A stretch of DNA of 64,000 bases, taken from positions 496,001-560,000 of the forward strand of contig NZ_PGES01000001.1 of the NCBI RefSeq assembly GCF_002797895.1. The letters are read 5' to 3'. Below the pieces are notes generated by a model, which had not been told where the DNA came from, did not search any database, and worked only from the letters and a program-made list of their open reading frames with translations. A program made the position numbers and the translations under genes. Positions 18,188-26,792 of the stretch are shown piece after piece. Position 1 is the first letter of the stretch, and each line of letters starts with the position of its first letter. The DNA is from Janthinobacterium sp. 67 (lineage in GTDB: Bacteria > Pseudomonadota > Gammaproteobacteria > Burkholderiales > Burkholderiaceae_D).

Positions 18188-18937
18188 ATGGCATCGCGCA
18201 GAAATTTTCTACATCACGGTATGGGCCTGGCCGCGCTGGGCCTCGTTGCCACTCCTCTCATCGGCTGCGCTTCTCGCACGGCCGCTCCCGCCTCGGCTTC
18301 GGCCAGCGCCAAGCCGCGCGCGCCGCGCACGGGCGTGCCGCCCCAGCCGACGCAACTGGCCAGCGTCGACCGCTCGATCACCTCGCAGTCGCGCCAGGCC
18401 ATCACCGAGATGGAACCGCCGCCCGACATCTTCGACGCGCAGGCGCTGGACCTGGAATTCTGGCTCAAGCCCCGCACCCTGGAAGTGGTGCGCCCGGCCA
18501 GCAATGAAAAGGCGAAATTGCTGTACTGGAAAGATGGCGAAGTCATCGATTCGGCCTACCAGGAACTGTGCCACTTGCTGCGCGACGTGAACGGCAAGAA
18601 GACGGCGCCCATCGATCCGAAACTGCTGGAAACCCTGTGGGGCACGCAAGCGTTCGTGGCCCGCTACGGCATCGAGCAGCCGCTGGAAATCCTGTCGGGC
18701 TACCGCACGGCCGAATCGAACGGCAAGCTGCGCGAAGCGGGCGTACCCGCCGCGCGCCAGTCGCTGCACATCTCGGGCCGCGCCGCCGATATCCGCGTGG
18801 CCAATTTGAACGCGGAAGTGCTCGGTTCGCTCGTGCGCAGCTTCAAGCAGGGCGGCGTGGGCTTTTATTACCGCTCCGGCCCCCGTGGCGGCTGGATTCA
18901 CGCAGACACGGGATTGCAACGCACCTGGAAAGGTTAA
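18188..18937 (+). CDS. DUF882 (YcbK-like, peptidase M15 fold) Tat lipoprotein
   Basis: 249 residues. The N-terminus SRRNFLHHGMGLAALGLVATPLIGCAS combines a twin-arginine signal with a lipobox (LIGC). After an Ala/Pro linker comes the DUF882 domain with ILSGYRTAESNGKL, SLHISGRAADIRV and GGWIHADTG; the two His and the Asp are the expected zinc ligands of M15-type peptidases. It is probably a murein-directed endopeptidase at the cell envelope. A clear terminator follows. Confidence 0.9.
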   Translation: MASRRNFLHHGMGLAALGLVATPLIGCASRTAAPASASASAKPRAPRTGVPPQPTQLASVDRSITSQSRQAITEMEPPPDIFDAQALDLEFWLKPRTLEVVRPASNEKAKLLYWKDGEVIDSAYQELCHLLRDVNGKKTAPIDPKLLETLWGTQAFVARYGIEQPLEILSGYRTAESNGKLREAGVPAARQSLHISGRAADIRVANLNAEVLGSLVRSFKQGGVGFYYRSGPRGGWIHADTGLQRTWKG

Positions 18938-18949
18938 GCCTACGCTTAA

Positions 18950-18984
18950 AACGCCTGACAAAACAGTTTGCTCAGGCGTTTTTG
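18950..18984 (+). terminator. Rho-independent terminator after the DUF882 gene
   Basis: AACGCCTGA (18950-18958) pairs with TCAGGCGTT (18972-18980) around a 13-nt loop, followed by further T. It lies between convergent genes. Confidence 0.8.
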
Positions 18985-18985
18985 A

Positions 18986-19189
18986 CTAATCGTAGTGGTA
19001 GGGCGGCTCCGGCACGCTGTCGGCGTGGATCAGTTCCAGTTCGTGCAGGTTGGCGGGGCGCTCCCACCAGATGCGCCAGCCGCGGCGCTGGTTTTCCAGT
19101 ACTTCCGGGTGCGTCTGCAAATAGCCGTCGATAAAGCGGGTAAAGTCGGAGACATAGCCGCTGCGGCGGTACGGTAGTCGATGGCGCAT
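18986..19189 (-). CDS. Small DUF3460 protein
   Basis: 67 residues, with YVSDFTRFIDGYLQTHPEVL, QRRGWRIWW and a C-terminal PEPPYHYD, the pattern of the DUF3460 family of short betaproteobacterial proteins. Function is unknown. The ATG at 19189 is preceded by a strong GGGAGGA ribosome binding site, which decides the start. It is divergent from the LysR gene at 19271. Confidence 0.85.
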   Translation of the reverse strand: MRHRLPYRRSGYVSDFTRFIDGYLQTHPEVLENQRRGWRIWWERPANLHELELIHADSVPEPPYHYD

Positions 19190-19270
19190 GCGTGTCCTCC
19201 CATGATGTTCCCTTTTGACCGCCCTGGCGCGCAAAAGTGCCGCACTTTCCACCGCACTTTGCATATTCCC

Positions 19271-20152
19271 ATGAAACTGTCCAGCCATAACATCGAACTG
19301 TTCCTGGCCGTCGTCGATGGCGGTTCGTTCTCGGCCGCCGCGCGCGCCTTGCGGCGGGCGCCATCGGCCGTCAGCATGGCGATCGCCAATATCGAGGCGG
19401 AACTGGGCATCGCCCTGTTCGACCGGGGCACGCGCGAAGCCGTGCCCACGCCGGCCGCCATGGCGCTGATTCCGCACGCGCGCCTGATCGCCGAGCAGTT
19501 GAAGCAGTTGCACCTGCACGTGCAGGAATTGTCGCAGGGATTGGAAAGCCGCATTTCGCTGGGCATCGCGGCCGAGCTCGACCATACGCCCTTCCTGGCC
19601 GCCGTGCGCGCGCTGTCGCAGCGCCATCCGCTGCTCGACATCGAAGTGCTGACGGCGCCGCAGGACGACGTGCTCGACATGCTGCACCGGGGCCGCATCA
19701 GCGCCTGCATGGCTTTTGCTGGCGGACGCATCAATCACGAGGAACAGTTCCAGCTGGTGGGCAGCGATGCCTTGCTGGCCATTATCTCCACCCAGCATCC
19801 GCCCGACGCGGCGGGCCGGCCCCTGTATATCGAGGAATTGGTGAATTTGCGCCAGATCATCGTGGCCAGCCGCGAACTCGACCTGGCCGATGCGCGCCCC
19901 GTCGTAGGGCTGTCCTACTGGCGCACGGACAGCTTGCCGATGGCGCTGGCGATGGTGGAGGCGGGACTGGGCTGGGGCAACTTCGCCGCCTCGGCCATCC
20001 AGGACTCGCTGGCGGCGGGGCGGGTGCGCTGCGTGGCGTTCAAGAATACGGGCAATGGCCTCGTCGTGCCCATCCACCTCGTGTGGATGAAGGACCGGCC
20101 GCTGGGGATGGCGGCGCGGTCCTTTCTTCAGTTGCTCAGTGAAGCGGCCTGA
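19271..20152 (+). CDS. LysR-family transcriptional regulator
   Basis: 293 residues. The helix-turn-helix is in IELFLAVVDGGSFSAAARAL and RAPSAVSMAIANIEAELG, followed by the effector domain. The ATG at 19271 (MKLSSHN) fits the family start; an earlier in-frame start would add an unrelated 30 residues. Its 3' end overlaps the convergent PACE efflux gene by 25 bp. LysR regulators often sit beside PACE pumps, so it may control that pump, but usually the pair is divergent. Confidence 0.9.
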   Translation: MKLSSHNIELFLAVVDGGSFSAAARALRRAPSAVSMAIANIEAELGIALFDRGTREAVPTPAAMALIPHARLIAEQLKQLHLHVQELSQGLESRISLGIAAELDHTPFLAAVRALSQRHPLLDIEVLTAPQDDVLDMLHRGRISACMAFAGGRINHEEQFQLVGSDALLAIISTQHPPDAAGRPLYIEELVNLRQIIVASRELDLADARPVVGLSYWRTDSLPMALAMVEAGLGWGNFAASAIQDSLAAGRVRCVAFKNTGNGLVVPIHLVWMKDRPLGMAARSFLQLLSEAA

Positions 20153-20595
20153 ACATTCGCTGGCTCTTCCTTCGGCTGCTGCGCCGACAGGGGCACGCCG
20201 AACAGGCCGTCGAAGAAGTAGTTGAAGATGAAGCTGTAGCACGGGATGATCAGCATCAGCGCGAAATCGAGCACGAACGCTTGCCACAGGCTGATGTCGA
20301 GCCACCAGGCGATCAGCGGGATCAGGTAGATGACCAAGGTGATCTGGAAACCGATCGCATGCAGGATGCGGCGCCAGACGGTGCGCGTGCGCGACACCTG
20401 GCGGATTTCCCAGTATTCGAATGCCGTGTTGTAGAGCAGGTTCCAGATCACGGCGATGGTGGTGATCATGATTGCCAGCGGCCCGGTGCTGGTGGGCGAT
20501 TCGCCCGAAAGCAGGGTCAGCCAGGCCGTGGAAATGGCCATGCCGATGATTTCAAAGGCGGTGACGTAGACGATTTTGCGTTTGATGCCTTGCAT
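20128..20595 (-). CDS. PACE-family (AceI-like) efflux transporter
   Basis: 155 residues with four membrane helices and two bacterial transmembrane pair (BTP) repeats: IKRKIVYVTAFEIIGMAIS at the start and TVWRRILHAIGFQITLVIY in the middle. Glu15 is at the position of the proton-coupling Glu15 of AceI. Known members export biguanides such as chlorhexidine and short diamines. It converges with and overlaps the neighbouring LysR gene. Confidence 0.88.
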   Translation of the reverse strand: MQGIKRKIVYVTAFEIIGMAISTAWLTLLSGESPTSTGPLAIMITTIAVIWNLLYNTAFEYWEIRQVSRTRTVWRRILHAIGFQITLVIYLIPLIAWWLDISLWQAFVLDFALMLIIPCYSFIFNYFFDGLFGVPLSAQQPKEEPANVQAASLSN

Positions 20596-20777
20596 GTAAA
20601 GCCTGTAAAGAAGAGATGGCGGTCATTTTAAGTCAGGTATGCTGATGTTTGAAGTCGATAGCTGTCAGTTTTTCTGATTGATTCGGCGTGGGAATACCAT
20701 GCTGGCCGCGAACGGGGGATAATGGCGGCTGGCGGGCAACCGGTCCCGCCGCATCACCGCAGAAAAGGTCAACGAGC

Positions 20778-21230
20778 ATGCAAGGCGCAGCAGACAGCAA
20801 CATCCCCGACGTTCCCGGCACCCCCGCCAGCGCGGACGAACGTCCCCGTTTCCGCCCCCGCCCATGGGAACACCTGGAAACGCCGTACGACGTGGAAGTG
20901 TGGATCGAGGAACATAACCGCAGCATGCAGGACAATATCCGCGCCACGGAAACGGGCGTGGGCATCTGCTTCACCCTGGCCGAAGGGGGCGATATCTATA
21001 TGCAGACGAGCGCCGACGGCGCCGTCGTATTGGACGTGACGCCGGACGCGGCCTGGGTCTCTCCTTTGATCAGCGCGGCCACGGGCTGCGAGACGCCGGC
21101 CTCATCATTGTGGATCTTGCCCGACGATAAGCTGATCCAGCTGATCGTGGGCTTGTCGAGCCTGGTGGCCACCACCTTGCTGGTGGTGGGCCATGATTTC
21201 GGCTTGCGCCGGTGTGGCATGGGGCGCTGA
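20778..21230 (+). CDS. Hypothetical protein
   Basis: 150 residues. The N-terminal 30 residues are Pro/Ala/Arg-rich and probably disordered; the core (PWEHLETPYDVEVWIEEHNRS onwards) looks like a small mixed alpha/beta domain, and residues about 118-140 (IQLIVGLSSLVATTLLVVGHD) are hydrophobic enough for one membrane helix. No family recognised. ATG 20778 is preceded by AAGG; longer N-terminal forms are possible. Confidence 0.6.
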   Translation: MQGAADSNIPDVPGTPASADERPRFRPRPWEHLETPYDVEVWIEEHNRSMQDNIRATETGVGICFTLAEGGDIYMQTSADGAVVLDVTPDAAWVSPLISAATGCETPASSLWILPDDKLIQLIVGLSSLVATTLLVVGHDFGLRRCGMGR

Positions 21231-21364
21231 GCCGTTTTCACTGCAGTGGGGCGGGTCATGCCCCTTGCCCGGCTCCGCTTTGCGCTGTAAGATGCTGGCG
21301 TTGTAAAATATGCCATGCCCACGCTAGCATGCCTTCCGCCTATACTTCGATTGAAAAGCCTGCG

Positions 21365-22210
21365 ATGCATAATGATAAGCTGGACCTCCGCAACATCAGC
21401 CTGGTGTGCGTGGAAACGCGTTATCCCGAGCTGGCCAGCTTTGCCATCGAGCGCTGCCTGGCCGGCGCCGATTTCAAGGAATGCCTGCTGTTCACTTCCC
21501 GCCTGCATGACTTGCCCCCGCATATACGCCAGGTACTGATTGCGCCCATCGAGAGCGTGGAGGCGTATTCGGCATTCATGGTGCATGAGCTGGGCGCCCA
21601 TTTCAGCGGCACGCATGTGCTCATCATGCAGTGGGACAGTTTCGTCGTGGATGTGCGCCAATGGCAGAACGCTTTCCTGGACTGCGATTACATAGGCGCA
21701 CCGTGGTCGCATCGCCCGGTGGCCGTCGGCAATGGCGGCTTTTCGTTGCGATCGCGGCGCCTGTATGAGGTCTTGCCTCAGTTGGCCATCACGCAAGTCC
21801 ATCCCGAGGACTATGCGATCTGCGAGCTGCATGGCGACCGATTGCGCGAGGATTTTGGCGTGCGCTTTGCCGACGCCGACCTGGCCTCCAGCTTTGCCTT
21901 CGAATGTGTTGAACCCACCGGTCCCACGTTCGGTTTCCATGGTTTTTTCAACTTTGGCCGTGTGCTGGACGACGTGGCGCTGCGTGATTACTTGCTCATG
22001 TGCGACGATGCCTTGATGCATGCCTCCGCCGTGCGCAGGCTGGTCAAGCAGCTGTATGGTTCCGGCCGCTACCGGATGGCGGCACACGTATTGCGCCGGC
22101 GCCTCAACGGTGGCGCCGCCATGTTCGCCGATGCCTGTCTGCTTGCCCTGCGTGCCGGCTGGCATGCGCTCACGCGTGGCCGCTCGCGCGCCCCTGCGCT
22201 GCCGGCGTAG
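21365..22210 (+). CDS. DUF5672-type putative glycosyltransferase
   Basis: 281 residues. Blocks such as VLIMQWDSFVVD, FLDCDYIGAPW, VGNGGFSLRSRRL and PEDYAICE match the DUF5672 family, found in capsule and polysaccharide loci and predicted to have a GT-A-like fold (QWDSFV could be the metal/nucleotide site). The C-terminus is basic with hydrophobic segments. The start at 21365 is chosen as the first ATG at the domain edge; 21329 is an alternative. Confidence 0.65.
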   Translation: MHNDKLDLRNISLVCVETRYPELASFAIERCLAGADFKECLLFTSRLHDLPPHIRQVLIAPIESVEAYSAFMVHELGAHFSGTHVLIMQWDSFVVDVRQWQNAFLDCDYIGAPWSHRPVAVGNGGFSLRSRRLYEVLPQLAITQVHPEDYAICELHGDRLREDFGVRFADADLASSFAFECVEPTGPTFGFHGFFNFGRVLDDVALRDYLLMCDDALMHASAVRRLVKQLYGSGRYRMAAHVLRRRLNGGAAMFADACLLALRAGWHALTRGRSRAPALPA

Positions 22211-22333
22211 CTGTCCTGACCATTTGTGGTGAAAGTGGCATATCGGCAGGCATGGCTCGACACTGCGCGTGGCCCGTGCTAGTCTCGCTACTGCACCCAC
22301 CTGTTTCCCCGGGCGGCCGTGCCAAGGACAGCC

Positions 22334-24508
22334 ATGGATACACCACCGCAAGCGGTACCTGCTCTGGATTCCTCTCCGCCCGGCCACGACGGCGTGCCGC
22401 GGCATGTCGCGCCTCTGCTTGACGATGGTGTCTTCAGTCCGGAACGGATGAAGGCCGAACGCGAACAAGCGTATTTCAACGATTTATACCTGCTGGCGCC
22501 CGTCGCCTATTTCGTGCTGGGCCTCGATGGCGTGATCCTGCAGGTCAACCTGGTGGCGGCCGAACTGTTCGGCCTGGCGCGCGGGCGTCCTGGCCACGTG
22601 CTGTTCCGTTCTTTTGTGCACGAGGCGTTCCGCCGCGATTACGAACAGTTCGTGGAACGCGTGCTCAATAGCAGCGAGCCCGAGCGCATCCAGCTGCAGG
22701 TGCAACTGCCCCCGCCGCGTCCCGGCGTGCGCGAGGCGGGCTTGCCCGTCAGCCTGCTGGGCAGCGCCGACCCGAACGGCCAGGCGCTGCGGCTGGTGCT
22801 TGAGCAGGCCGAGGGCAAGCTGGCCGCGCTCGAACGCAGCGAAGAGCGCTTCCGGCGCATCGTGCACAGCGCCGAGGAGGGCATCTGGGAAATCGATGCG
22901 CAGGCGCTGACCAGCTTTGTCAATCCGAAGATGGCGCAGATGCTCGATTGCCAGATCGAAGATATGCTGGGCCAGCCGCTGGCCGCTTTCATGGATGAGG
23001 AGGGGCGCGCCATCCTCGAGCGCAACATTGCGCGGCGCCAGGATGGCATCGTCGAGCGCCACGAATTCAAGTTCCTGCGGCGCGATGGCAGCACCTTGTG
23101 GGCTACCCTGGCCACCAATCCCATCTTCGACTCCAGCGGCACCTACCTGGGCGCGCTGGCGCTGGTCAGCGACATCACGGCGCAGCGCGCGGCATCCGAA
23201 CGCATCTGGCGGCAAGCTAATTTCGACCAGCTGACGGGCTTGCCGAACCGCCACATGTTTCTCGACCGCTTGCAGCACGAGGCGGCCCACGCCAAACGCG
23301 AGGGCGCTTGCCTGGCCCTGCTGTTCATCGACCTCGACCATTTCAAGCAGGTGAATGACAGCCTCGGCCACGAGAAGGGCGACATGCTGCTGCGCCAGGC
23401 GGCGCGGCGCATCACCGAACGCGTGCGCGCCACCGATACGGTGGCGCGCCTGGGCGGCGACGAATTTACCGTTATCTTGGCCGGCGTGGGACAGCTGGGC
23501 GGCATCGAGCGCGTGCTGCAGGAGCTGACGGCCGCGCTGGCCCAGCCTTTCGTGCTAGACGGCGATACGGCGCAAGTGTCGGCCAGCGTGGGCGTGGCCC
23601 TGTATCCGGCCGACGCCGAGGCGCCCGACACCTTGCTGCGGCATGCCGACCAGGCCATGTATGCGGCCAAGAGCGCGGGGCGCAACGGCTACAGCTATTT
23701 CACGCCGGCCTTACAGCAGGCGGCCGAATTGCGCCGCAGCACGGTGCGCGAGATGCGCCTGGCGCTGGCGCAGGACCAGTTCGAAGTGCATTACCAGCCG
23801 ATCATCCGCCTGTGCGATGGCAGCATCGAGCGGGCCGAGGCGCTGCTGCGCTGGCGCCATCCGCTGCGCGGTTTGCTGGCGCCCGCCGATTTCATCGGCT
23901 TTGCCGAGGCGAACGGCCTGATCATCGATATCGGCGAGTGGGTGTTCCGCCAGGTCGTGCGCCAGGCGCGGCAGTGGCAGGACGAGCATGGCGCTTCGAT
24001 CCAGATCAGCATCAACAAGTCGGCCGTGGAATTTCGCTGCGACGCCGCGCTGTACCAGGACTGGGGCGGGCATCTGGCGCGCCAGGGCCTGGCGCCGGGC
24101 GCCATCGTCATCGAAACCACGGAAGCGGTGCTGCTCGACGAGGCGCGCCAGGTGGTCGACCGGCTGCGCCAGTTCCGCGCCATGGGCCTGGCGCTGGCGC
24201 TCGACGATTTCGGCAGCGGCCAGGTGTCGCTTGCGTGCATCCGGAAGGCCGATATCGACTTTCTCAAGATCGACCGTTCCCTGGTCGGCGAACTGGGACG
24301 CGACGGCGCGGGGCAGGGCCTGTGCGAGGCGATCATTGCCCTGGCGCAGCGGCTTGGTCTGAAAGTCGTGGCCGAAGGCGTGGAGACGGCGTCGCAGCGC
24401 GACCTGCTGCGCGCCGCCGGCTGCGACTATGCGCAAGGGTATTTCTTTTCGCGCGCGGTGCCGGCGGGACAGATGGACCGGCTGCTAGCGTCTCAGCCGG
24501 CGGCCTGA
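22334..24508 (+). CDS. PAS-PAS-GGDEF-EAL cyclic di-GMP signalling protein
   Basis: 724 residues, no membrane helix. A PAS domain (about 50-115) and a PAS/PAC domain (about 165-290) precede GGDEF with RLGGDEFTVIL and an intact RxxD inhibitory site (RATD) five residues upstream, then EAL with AEALLRWRHP, IETTEAVL, LDDFGSG, LKID, AEGVET and QGYFFSR. Both cyclase and phosphodiesterase sites look complete. ATG 22334 follows AAGGA. Its 3' end overlaps the convergent GT9 gene by 16 bp. Confidence 0.92.
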   Translation: MDTPPQAVPALDSSPPGHDGVPRHVAPLLDDGVFSPERMKAEREQAYFNDLYLLAPVAYFVLGLDGVILQVNLVAAELFGLARGRPGHVLFRSFVHEAFRRDYEQFVERVLNSSEPERIQLQVQLPPPRPGVREAGLPVSLLGSADPNGQALRLVLEQAEGKLAALERSEERFRRIVHSAEEGIWEIDAQALTSFVNPKMAQMLDCQIEDMLGQPLAAFMDEEGRAILERNIARRQDGIVERHEFKFLRRDGSTLWATLATNPIFDSSGTYLGALALVSDITAQRAASERIWRQANFDQLTGLPNRHMFLDRLQHEAAHAKREGACLALLFIDLDHFKQVNDSLGHEKGDMLLRQAARRITERVRATDTVARLGGDEFTVILAGVGQLGGIERVLQELTAALAQPFVLDGDTAQVSASVGVALYPADAEAPDTLLRHADQAMYAAKSAGRNGYSYFTPALQQAAELRRSTVREMRLALAQDQFEVHYQPIIRLCDGSIERAEALLRWRHPLRGLLAPADFIGFAEANGLIIDIGEWVFRQVVRQARQWQDEHGASIQISINKSAVEFRCDAALYQDWGGHLARQGLAPGAIVIETTEAVLLDEARQVVDRLRQFRAMGLALALDDFGSGQVSLACIRKADIDFLKIDRSLVGELGRDGAGQGLCEAIIALAQRLGLKVVAEGVETASQRDLLRAAGCDYAQGYFFSRAVPAGQMDRLLASQPAA

Positions 24509-25659
24509 AGCGTTTCCTGCGCCGGTCCGGCGCCCTCCATCAGCTGTTCCACGGCGGCCAGGGTTTCGGCAGCGCTGACGGAGGCCAGGGTCAGCCCGGT
24601 CGCCAGGATGACGCGGTAGTGGCGGCTGGCCGGATAGAACCAGCGGTAGTTGTCGGTGCGGATGTAGTAGCCGACGATTTTCTTGTCATACGCCGAAGCG
24701 ATGTGGATCACCGACGTGTCGGGCGACAGCACCAGTTCGCAGCGGCGTATCAGGGCCGCCAGCTCCAGGATGTGGCCGGTGGGCGGCGCGCTCATCACGT
24801 TGGCATGGGCGGCGCCACGCACGATCTCGGCGGCGCGCGCCTCGGTGCCCGGCGCGGCGATCACCAGCAGCGCATGGCGCGGATAGCGTGCCGCCAGGGC
24901 GGCGCAGCAGCGCTGTGCATCGGCCACGCTGACCGTGCGTTGCGCATTGCTGCCCTGGAAATTGAGGCAGAACAAGCCTTCATGAGCACGCAGCAGGCTG
25001 TCGCAGGCGAGGTCGACCCGTGCCGCATGCGCGTCCACGCCGAACAGTTCATAGCGCATGTCGATGTCGCGCAGGCCAAACCCCTCGAACGTGGCGAAAA
25101 AGCTGTGCAGGATGTGGCGGCTGCGGTCGCACGGTACCGTATGGTCGAACATGCCCAGCTTCGCCGTCGAAGTACCGTACTTGGGAATGGCAAAGCCCGT
25201 CAGATAGCGGGCCCCCAGCCATTTGATACGCAGCAGCAAGGGAATCGAAAAGCGGTTGTAGGGATTGAAGATGACGTCGTAGCGGCGCCGGCGCAGGTCG
25301 GCGATGGTGGTGCGCAAGTCGCGCAGCAGCGGCTGCTTGTCCCAGATGAGGATCTCGTTCACATGCGGATTGTCCGCGATGACGTCGCGGTTGGCGCTGC
25401 TGGCGGCCACGTCGATCTGCCAGTGCGGATAGTTTTTCTTCAGTTCGCGCAGCAGGGCTGACGTGACGATCATGTCGCCGATCTTGTCGTTGCGCAAAAT
25501 CAGCACCTTGCGCACCTTGGCGATATCGAGGGGCTGCTTGCCGGATTTGCCCAGCAGGGCATGGCTGATCAGCCGGGCGGCGGTTTTTATCAAGGGAACT
25601 CCGGAAGTGGATGACGGAATGCGCTGGCGTACTGGTGAATTGGCCAACGACAGCAGCAT
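24493..25659 (-). CDS. Glycosyltransferase family 9 (heptosyltransferase-like)
   Basis: 388 residues. The N-terminal GT-B domain begins ILRNDKIGDMIVTSALLRELKKNYP, the classic opening of ADP-heptose:LPS heptosyltransferases, and the C-terminal domain has LVLSPDTSVIHIASAYDKKIVGYY. It follows the flagellar flg operon on the same strand and could act on LPS core or on a surface/flagellar glycan. The start at 25659 gives MLLSLANS; a GTG five codons upstream is an alternative. Confidence 0.85.
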   Translation of the reverse strand: MLLSLANSPVRQRIPSSTSGVPLIKTAARLISHALLGKSGKQPLDIAKVRKVLILRNDKIGDMIVTSALLRELKKNYPHWQIDVAASSANRDVIADNPHVNEILIWDKQPLLRDLRTTIADLRRRRYDVIFNPYNRFSIPLLLRIKWLGARYLTGFAIPKYGTSTAKLGMFDHTVPCDRSRHILHSFFATFEGFGLRDIDMRYELFGVDAHAARVDLACDSLLRAHEGLFCLNFQGSNAQRTVSVADAQRCCAALAARYPRHALLVIAAPGTEARAAEIVRGAAHANVMSAPPTGHILELAALIRRCELVLSPDTSVIHIASAYDKKIVGYYIRTDNYRWFYPASRHYRVILATGLTLASVSAAETLAAVEQLMEGAGPAQETLQAAG

Positions 25660-25709
25660 CTTACGGATTTCCACTGTCCGGGGCCAGGGTGCGCGTCCTT
25701 TTTATTGCC

Positions 25710-25732
25710 GCGTGCGCCAGGGCGGCGCACGC
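25710..25732. other. Hairpin after the flg operon
   Basis: GCGTGCGCC (25710-25718) pairs perfectly with GGCGCACGC (25724-25732), 11 bp beyond the stop codon of the last flg-operon gene. No T-tract follows, so termination is uncertain and read-through into the GT9 gene is possible. Confidence 0.5.
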
Positions 25733-25743
25733 GCCGGGAGCGA

Positions 25744-26787
25744 TTATTCCAGGCCCAGCAGGGCGACAACGCGCTCGCGGCTGATGCCGACCAGTGCCGA
25801 GCTGATCGCCAGCAGCGATTCATAGCCGGGCTCGCTTGCCTTTTGCGTGAAGTTTTCCGCCAGGGTATCCATGCTGACGTTTACTTGCACCGGTTGCGCG
25901 CGGGCCACCCGTCCCGTCGCTTGCGCCAGGGCCAGGCTGACGGAGCTGCGCGCCGCCTGCAACTGCGCCAGCGCCTGCACCACTTGCTGCAAGGTGGCGC
26001 GCAGGGCTTCCACGTCGCCCGTATTCCATTCTTCCGGGGCGATGGCGGCCGGTTCCGCATCCGTGCGCACGCGGCTCATCTGGCCGGTCGGGTAGCGGAT
26101 GCCGCTGCCGCGCACGGACAGGCTGTCGCGCACGTTGGCCCAGTTCGCCTCCGGCGTGCTGAACACCAGTTCGCCGTTCTCGCCCTGCTTGACGCTGATG
26201 CCTGACGGCATCAATGCGCGGTCGAAGCGCGAGACGATTTCATTCGCGCTCAGGCCAGGTTCGATATTGACCGAGCGCAAGGCCTGATTCGCGCCGCCGA
26301 CGGAAAACGCCAGCACTTCCTTCGGGCCTTCCTGCAGGCTGGCCATGGTCAGGCCGCGGATGCTGAATTGCTGCTGTGCCGCCTGCGGGCTGGTATAGCC
26401 AAGCTGTGCGTCGAGCGTGCCGCCCGAGGCGCTGGCGCGCTGGCGCCAGGTATTGCTGAATTGGCGGACTCTTGCCTCGACTTGCCCTTCGCGGCCCTGG
26501 CGCGCGGCCAGCTTGGCCGCCAGTTCGCTTTTCAGCGCCTGCAACTGGCTGCTGCTGCGTTCCAGGTAGTCGAGTGTCTGTTGAGCGTTGGAAATCTCTC
26601 CCTGCAACTGGTGGTCCCAGTTGCTCAGGCCACGCTGCAAGCTCGCCGTCGACCTCTTCGCCGCTGGCGCCTCGCTGCGCGCGCTGGCGCCGCCGTTGAT
26701 GGCCGCGGACGCGTCATCGACGGCGCGGGCTGTGCCGGCGCCTTTGGCATTGACGCCGGAAGAGGAGGAGGTCTGAACGATTTGCAT
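25744..26787 (-). CDS. Hook-associated-like protein at the end of the flg operon (lafW position)
   Basis: 347 residues with no signal peptide. Residues about 45-95 form a predicted coiled coil (LQGEISNAQQTLDYLERSSS and onward), and the C-terminal 60 residues (NVSMDTLAENFTQKASEPGY then LLAISSALVGISRERVVALLG) are helical, reminiscent of axial flagellar proteins. It follows flgL by 5 bp, the place of lafW in Flag-2 lateral systems, where it is called a hook-associated protein. That identity is by position; I do not recognise the sequence with certainty. Confidence 0.6.
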   Translation of the reverse strand: MQIVQTSSSSGVNAKGAGTARAVDDASAAINGGASARSEAPAAKRSTASLQRGLSNWDHQLQGEISNAQQTLDYLERSSSQLQALKSELAAKLAARQGREGQVEARVRQFSNTWRQRASASGGTLDAQLGYTSPQAAQQQFSIRGLTMASLQEGPKEVLAFSVGGANQALRSVNIEPGLSANEIVSRFDRALMPSGISVKQGENGELVFSTPEANWANVRDSLSVRGSGIRYPTGQMSRVRTDAEPAAIAPEEWNTGDVEALRATLQQVVQALAQLQAARSSVSLALAQATGRVARAQPVQVNVSMDTLAENFTQKASEPGYESLLAISSALVGISRERVVALLGLE

Positions 26788-26792
26788 GATGG

